In this document: positions 60,140 through 64,000 of the stretch, in pieces
How positions within the stretch are numbered: the stretch's first letter is position 1
Layout of the letters: each line of letters opens with the position of its first letter
NCBI RefSeq assembly: GCF_028682635.1
Contig: NZ_JANHLK010000020.1
Location: 1-64,000, forward strand
Length of the DNA stretch: 64,000 nt
From: Pseudomonas putida
Lineage (GTDB): Bacteria; Pseudomonadota; Gammaproteobacteria; Pseudomonadales; Pseudomonadaceae
Direction of reading: 5' to 3'
Made by a program: the position numbers and the translations under genes
Notes under the pieces: generated by a model
What the model saw: the letters and a program-made list of their open reading frames with translations, nothing else
Database searches by the model: none
Told to the model about the DNA's origin: nothing

Positions 60140-60371
60140 AGGTGAAACTCCGATCAGGGAAAAGTTGGCTATCCATCAATCGTCGCCAAACGAATGGGTG
60201 ACAGCTGTACGCAGGTTGGCGAACCGGGATCGGAATCCGGCAGACCCGAAGGTCTCCCGCGCACAGCTGCCATAAAGACAGCTTTGCGTGCGTGCAACAG
60301 CACCTGCAAGAAAGCAGAGCTTTTGCACCCGATCAGACAGGTCGCCAAACCTGATCGCCATGTGGGCGACG
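60140..60371 (-). ncRNA. Structured 5' leader of the small gene at 59867 (candidate cis-regulatory RNA)
   Basis: Read on the minus strand, the leader folds into several strong stems. CGATCAG pairs with CTGATCG (60330-60358). A multibranch unit (about 60200-60270) is closed by CAGCTGTGCGC with GCGTACAGCTG. Inside it lie AGACC-UUCG-GGUCU with a C(UUCG)G tetraloop, CCGG...CCGG, and GGTT-CGCC-AACC. UUCG loops and nested closure are marks of functional RNA. I recall similar leaders before related small Pseudomonas genes, but this is unchecked. Confidence 0.55.
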
Positions 60372-60377
60372 GGGCGG

Positions 60378-60406
60378 ACTATAAGCTTCATCGGTTCAGT
60401 GGGCAA
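60378..60406 (-). promoter_or_regulatory. Sigma-70 promoter of the leader and small gene
   Basis: TTGCCC (60406-60401) and TATAGT (60383-60378) are separated by exactly 17 bases on the minus strand. The start would be near 60371. Confidence 0.7.
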
Positions 60407-60577
60407 GGTGAGGCATTCCGAGCTTTGCGTAGGACCCGTGACAACGAAATCTCAGACCTTTCACATCTCTTCACTGGAAATCCAAACACAGACCTGAGAT
60501 GGTCATCGCCCTTTGGTTTCAGCCACCGAAGCTATCCTCAATCAACACGCCCGCCGTCGAGATGGACCTCTACCCCC

Positions 60578-61939
60578 ATGCAAACCCCAGCCCAACCGCA
60601 ACGCGCCCTCTGGAAAACCTACCTGCTGTTCCTCGCGCCCATGGTCCTGTCCAATTTCCTCCAGTCGATGTCCGGCACGGTCAACAGCATCTACATCGGC
60701 CAGATGCTCGGCACCCAGGCCCTGGCGGCGGTGTCGGGCATGTTCCCCATCGTGTTCTTCTTCATCGCCCTGGTCATCGGCCTGGGTGCGGGGGCGGGTG
60801 TGTTGATCGGCCAGGCCTGGGGGGCGCGGGAGACGCATCTGGTGAAGGCCATTGCCGGGTCAACCTTGTTGTTGGGGTTGTTGATCGGGCTGGTAGCGGC
60901 GGTGGTCGGGAGTGTGTTTGCGCGGGATTCGCTGGTGGGGTTGGGGACGCCGGGGGATGTGCTGGACGATGCGGTGGCGTATGCGCATGTAATGTTGTGG
61001 TTCATGCCGACGCTGTTGGTGTTCGTGTTGTTCACGCAGTTGCTGCGCGGGGTGAGCGATACGTTCTCGCCGTTGCTGGCGCTGGTGGTGTCGACCTGTA
61101 TCGGCCTGGCGTTGACGCCGGCGTTGATACGCGGGTGGCTGGGGTTGCCGCCGATGGGGATCCAGAGTGCGGCGTTTGCCGGGTTGGCGGGCAACCTGGC
61201 GGCGATGGGGTGGCTGGCGTGGCGCCTGATTCGCAAGGGCCATCCGCTGGCGCCGGACCGGGAATTTTTCGTGGCGATGAAGCTGGACAGGGCGATCCTC
61301 GGCAAGGTGCTGCGCATTGGCTTGCCCACCGGCTTGCAGATGGTGGTGTTGTCGCTGTCGGAGCTGGTGATCCTGGCGCTGGTGAACCAGCACGGTTCCC
61401 AGGCGACGGCGGCGTACGGGGCGGTGACGCAGATCGTCAATTACGTGCAGTTCCCGGCGCTGTCGATTGCGATCACGGCGTCGATCCTTGGGGCGCAGGC
61501 GATCGGGGCAGGGCGCATCGAACGCATCGGGCCGATCTTGAAGACCGGGTTGATGATCAACGTGTGCCTGACCGGCGGCCTGGTGGTGTTGGGGTATTTG
61601 CTGTCGCACTGGCTGCTGGGCTCGTTCCTCACCGAGGATGCGACCCGCAGCATGGCCGAGCATCTGCTGCACATCATGCTCTGGAGCCTGCTGGTGTTCG
61701 GCTTCCAGGCGATCATCGGCGGCATCATGCGCGCCAGCGGCACGGTGATGGTGCCGGTGGCGATCTCGATCGTGTGCGTGGTGGGCGTGCAGTTGCCGGT
61801 GGCGTATCTGCTGGACGCGCGGTTCGGGCTGCAAGGGGTGTGGATGGCGTTTCCTGTGGCGTATCTGGGGATGCTGGCGTTGCAGACGCTGTATTACAAG
61901 CTGGTGTGGCAGCATCAGAAGATTGAGCGGTTGGTGTAG
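60578..61939 (+). CDS. MATE-family efflux transporter
   Basis: 453 residues, twelve membrane helices, two MATE halves. FLAPMVLSNFLQSMSGTVNSIYIGQMLGTQALAAVSG at the N-terminus and LALVNQHGSQATAAYGAV in the middle are family hallmarks. It exports cationic drugs or metabolites by sodium or proton antiport. The ATG at 60578 is set by homology; the longer open frame upstream runs through the structured leader region on the other strand and is not coding. Confidence 0.92.
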   Translation: MQTPAQPQRALWKTYLLFLAPMVLSNFLQSMSGTVNSIYIGQMLGTQALAAVSGMFPIVFFFIALVIGLGAGAGVLIGQAWGARETHLVKAIAGSTLLLGLLIGLVAAVVGSVFARDSLVGLGTPGDVLDDAVAYAHVMLWFMPTLLVFVLFTQLLRGVSDTFSPLLALVVSTCIGLALTPALIRGWLGLPPMGIQSAAFAGLAGNLAAMGWLAWRLIRKGHPLAPDREFFVAMKLDRAILGKVLRIGLPTGLQMVVLSLSELVILALVNQHGSQATAAYGAVTQIVNYVQFPALSIAITASILGAQAIGAGRIERIGPILKTGLMINVCLTGGLVVLGYLLSHWLLGSFLTEDATRSMAEHLLHIMLWSLLVFGFQAIIGGIMRASGTVMVPVAISIVCVVGVQLPVAYLLDARFGLQGVWMAFPVAYLGMLALQTLYYKLVWQHQKIERLV

Positions 61940-61987
61940 GCTCAGGACGGTGTCTACGGGGCTCCCATCAATTGGGGTAGCGGTGGA

Positions 61988-62075
61988 CTGTAGGAGCCCG
62001 GCTTGCCGGCGAAGGCGTCTTTGAGTATTGCGTTGGTCGTTCGGGTGCCTTCGCTGGCAAGCCAGCTCCTACAAG
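61988..62075. repeat. REP pair (BIME)
   Basis: CTGTAGGAGCCCGGCTTGCC and inverted TGGCAAGCCAGCTCCTACA. It separates the convergent MATE and lipoprotein genes. Confidence 0.85.
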
Positions 62076-62152
62076 GTTCATTCAGTGTCCTGTCAGGCGA
62101 GGCCCGATGAAGGCTACTCGACCGGCATTTTTCGACGAAAAATCCCCGCGCC

Positions 62153-62581
62153 TCACTTGTACTTGATCACGATCCCTTTGAGTTTGCGCCCCTCGATGGT
62201 CTGCACGTCGCGCGCCCATAGCGGCCCGTTGACATAGGCACCGACCGCCTGGATATGGTCATACACCACCACCACGGCATCGCCGCCGAGCTTGGCGGTT
62301 TCTTCCCGCAATTTTTCTTCAACCTCGGTAATCGGCGGGGCGGGGTCGACACTGGCGTCGATCAGTATTTCGCCCAGTCGAACGTGCGGGCGAAGGGGCT
62401 CGGTGCGCAGCACCACGACTTCACTGGGCAGCGTCGGTGCGGGATGTTCCACGCCGACGTAGGCGGTGGTCTGGGCATCGACTGTCGCGCAACCGCTGAG
62501 TGCCAGCAGCGCGGCGGTGAGCCCGCCCGCCAGCAAGGACAGTTTGAAACGGGTGGACCATGACGCGTCATGGGCTTGCAT
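62153..62581 (-). CDS. Putative lipoprotein
   Basis: 142 residues. A signal with lipobox LSGCA (Cys 31) is followed by PSEVVVLRTEPLRPHVRLGEI and EEKLREETAKLGGDAVVVVYDH. The last phrase recalls YdgA/RcsF-like small folds (DUF4156/YbjQ-like GADAVV motif), but no family is certain. It is likely anchored in the outer membrane. Confidence 0.75.
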   Translation of the reverse strand: MQAHDASWSTRFKLSLLAGGLTAALLALSGCATVDAQTTAYVGVEHPAPTLPSEVVVLRTEPLRPHVRLGEILIDASVDPAPPITEVEEKLREETAKLGGDAVVVVYDHIQAVGAYVNGPLWARDVQTIEGRKLKGIVIKYK

Positions 62582-62674
62582 GGTGGGTTTTCTCCGAAGG
62601 GCCGCTGCTACAGGGGTTAGAAGTTGACGGTAGCAGACGGCCCGGGAGTTGCCAGACAGCCGGTCTTAACAGTG

Positions 62675-63088
62675 TCACTGATCCTTTTCGCAATTGACCA
62701 TCCACGACACACCAAAGCGGTCGACCAGCATGCCAAAGCGTGCGGCCCAAAACGTGGCTTCCAGTGGCATGTCGACTTTGCCGCCTTCTGCCAGTGCGTT
62801 GAACACCCGCTCGGCTTCGGCAATGCTGTCGACGTTCAGGGAAATCGAGCAACCGCTCATGCCCTGGGTCGGACGGTCGGGGGTGGTATCCGAGGCCATG
62901 AGCATCTGGTCACCGACCTTCAGGCAGGTGTGGATGATCAGGTGGTGATGTTCCTTGGGGACGTGCTCGGCGGCGGGTGTTTCGCCGAACGTCATCATCG
63001 CCTCGAGCTGGGCTTGCAGGCATTGCTGGTAAAACGTGAAGGCGGCGCGGCAATCGCCATTGAAGATGAGGTAGGGACTGATTTTCAT
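62675..63088 (-). CDS. VOC-family protein (PhnB/YjdN-like)
   Basis: 137 residues. The glyoxalase-like fold of the PhnB type is shown by ISPYLIFNGDCRAAFTFYQQC, QMLMASDTTPDRP and ATFWAARFGMLVDRFGVSWMVN. Such proteins have no proven reaction. ATG at 63088 is preferred. Confidence 0.9.
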   Translation of the reverse strand: MKISPYLIFNGDCRAAFTFYQQCLQAQLEAMMTFGETPAAEHVPKEHHHLIIHTCLKVGDQMLMASDTTPDRPTQGMSGCSISLNVDSIAEAERVFNALAEGGKVDMPLEATFWAARFGMLVDRFGVSWMVNCEKDQ

Positions 63089-63178
63089 GGTGCTGCTCCC
63101 GGTCATTGAAGATACACATCGGATTGGACGCCGGGTACCAGCGCGAATTCCGATGAGATTGACTGGGCAAGCAAAGCG

Positions 63179-63838
63179 CTAAATCGCGGTGGGAGCCTGG
63201 GTTTTTTTAGATGGATTCTCGATAGGCCGGGCCAGGCTTATAGCCTCGCTTGGGCGCTTCGGCGCCAGCAAGCGCTCGATGGCGCCACCGACCATGTTCT
63301 CCAGCAGTTCATTGTGCTCGCCTTCTTCCAGCGCATGGGACGCCAGCCAGCTGGGCGCGCTGTTGAGCAAGGCGGCGATGGCATGACCGGCCGCCAGCAG
63401 GCCCGATTCGCTGAACCGCGAACGGGCGCCGAGTATCACCATCAATTGGCGTTGGTACTGCTCGCTCAAATGTCGAACCCGTGCCTGTTGCTCGTCGTTC
63501 AGGCAGCCGCTGTCGCGTTCCACCAGGCGAAAATGCCAGGGCATGTCGCGATGCAGGTTCAGGTGCGCGCGGATCAGGCTGTTGAGGCGGTCGCGTTTAC
63601 CCGGCGCCTTTTGCTTGATGCGCCCCAGCGTGGCCAGCAGCTCTTCGTAGAACTCTTCGATCAAGTCCAGCAGCAGGTGCTGTTTGCTCGGGTAATGGTG
63701 ATACAACGAGCCCGGGGAAAGCCCCAGGCACGTCGCGAGCTCGCGCATGCCGACCTGACCGAAACCCTTGCTGGCGAACAGCTCCAGCACCTTGTCCCGG
63801 TATTCGGCGAAACGCGAACAACGCTCAGGCATAGGCAT
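63179..63838 (-). CDS. TetR-family transcriptional regulator
   Basis: 219 residues. Helix-turn-helix GFGQVGMRELATCLGLSPGSLYHHYPSKQHLLLDLIEEFYEELL at about 25-70. It overlaps the 3' end of the hydroxyacyl-CoA dehydrogenase gene by 14 bases on the same strand, so it is probably co-transcribed and controls that fatty-acid or aromatic-acid pathway. A second ATG at 63832 is also possible. Confidence 0.9.
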   Translation of the reverse strand: MPMPERCSRFAEYRDKVLELFASKGFGQVGMRELATCLGLSPGSLYHHYPSKQHLLLDLIEEFYEELLATLGRIKQKAPGKRDRLNSLIRAHLNLHRDMPWHFRLVERDSGCLNDEQQARVRHLSEQYQRQLMVILGARSRFSESGLLAAGHAIAALLNSAPSWLASHALEEGEHNELLENMVGGAIERLLAPKRPSEAISLARPIENPSKKTQAPTAI

Positions 63839-64000
63839 GGAAGCCGCGCCCCGTCTTGCGTCCCAGGTAACCGGCAGCGACCATTTCCTTGAGCAATGGG
63901 GCCGGGCGGTATTTGCTGTCGTTGAAGCCGTCGTGGAAGGCCTCCATGATCGCCAGCAGCGTATCCAGGCCGATCAGGTCCGCGAGGGCCAGGGGGCCGA
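63825..64000 (-). CDS. 3-hydroxyacyl-CoA dehydrogenase (C-terminal part, runs off the window)
   Basis: The visible 57 codons read GPLALADLIGLDTLLAIME, AFHDGFNDSKYRPAPLLKEM, VAAGYLGRKTGRGFHAYA and stop. This is the C-terminal domain of PaaH/Hbd-type 3-hydroxybutyryl-CoA dehydrogenases; the YLGRKTGRGFY-like end is diagnostic. It acts in beta-oxidation-like pathways. The start lies beyond the window. Confidence 0.9.
   Translation of the reverse strand, partial: GPLALADLIGLDTLLAIMEAFHDGFNDSKYRPAPLLKEMVAAGYLGRKTGRGFHAYA

Noticed and set aside
60194..60577. Plus-strand N-terminal extension of the MATE gene
   Set aside because: The extension lies over the structured leader on the other strand, has no membrane or domain sense, and MATE homology begins at the ATG at 60578.
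1..64000. Prophage, insertion sequence, integrase or genomic island
   Set aside because: No transposase, integrase, terminal inverted repeats or tRNA-linked direct repeats are visible. Codon use looks even, apart from the G-rich third-base bias in the MATE gene, which is not enough to claim transfer.

Overview
The window looks like a chromosomal segment of a fluorescent-group Pseudomonas. The signs are high-GC coding with Pseudomonas-type codon use, many intergenic inverted pairs of GTGGGAGC...GCTCCCAC REP elements (BIMEs), a GcsR-controlled glycine cleavage locus, a phu-type heme transport operon and many Pseudomonas protein families. There are no rRNA or tRNA genes, no insertion sequences, no phage and no CRISPR array. 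The species cannot be read from the sequence.

Layout. 1-2331 (- strand): start of gcvP, gcvH and the sigma-54 activator gene gcsR, with a clear sigma-54 promoter and three similar upstream sites in front of gcvH. 2401-9542: a LysR regulator divergent from a ureohydrolase, aldehyde dehydrogenase, NCS1 permease and GMC alcohol dehydrogenase, which together look like a catabolic set for a guanidino-alcohol or -aldehyde. It is followed by a REP-flanked duplication of the last 161 bp of the GMC gene region. 9982-16097: GNAT, DUF2092, NIPSNAP, LysR/SDR pair, cupin, NmrA-like protein, cytochrome c. 16214-19963: phuTUVW heme uptake genes with what looks like the tail of a lost phuS. 20192-29767: catalase, a Dps-like protein, a DJ-1/PfpI protein, an NADH dehydrogenase-like flavoprotein and a duplicated two-component set (two PAS histidine kinases, two lone receivers, one FixJ-type regulator). 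A shared box, about ATACnTnGGTAT, occurs six times in the intergenic spaces of this cluster.

29889-44601: mixed accessory genes, including periplasmic chorismate mutase, TPR protein, Ppx/GppA, an RES/Xre toxin-antitoxin pair, a PAS-GGDEF protein, TetR with a perfect operator, and a DUF3300/DUF2950 pair. Two near-identical loci here encode secreted proteins made almost wholly of 13-residue repeats; a third, headless relative lies at 13984-14340. 44966-50957: PchB-like lyase, GFA protein, nitrilase/HxlR pair, Fic protein, glutamate symporter gltS, phosphoesterase. 51111-58420: patatin-like protein, arylsulfatase and SdsA-type alkylsulfatase with its LysR, suggesting use of sulfate esters. 58624-64000: EamA transporter, a small protein with a sigma-70 promoter and a roughly 230-nt highly folded leader, MATE exporter, lipoprotein, VOC protein, TetR and the end of a 3-hydroxyacyl-CoA dehydrogenase.

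The parts that most merit follow-up are the 13-residue repeat protein family, the shared box of the duplicated two-component cluster, the folded leader at 60140-60371, and the guanidino-compound catabolic cluster. Gene fragments (GMC tail, phuS tail, XRE tail, lipoprotein piece) sit next to REP elements or in degenerate spacers, so REP-associated loss and rearrangement seems to have been active here.
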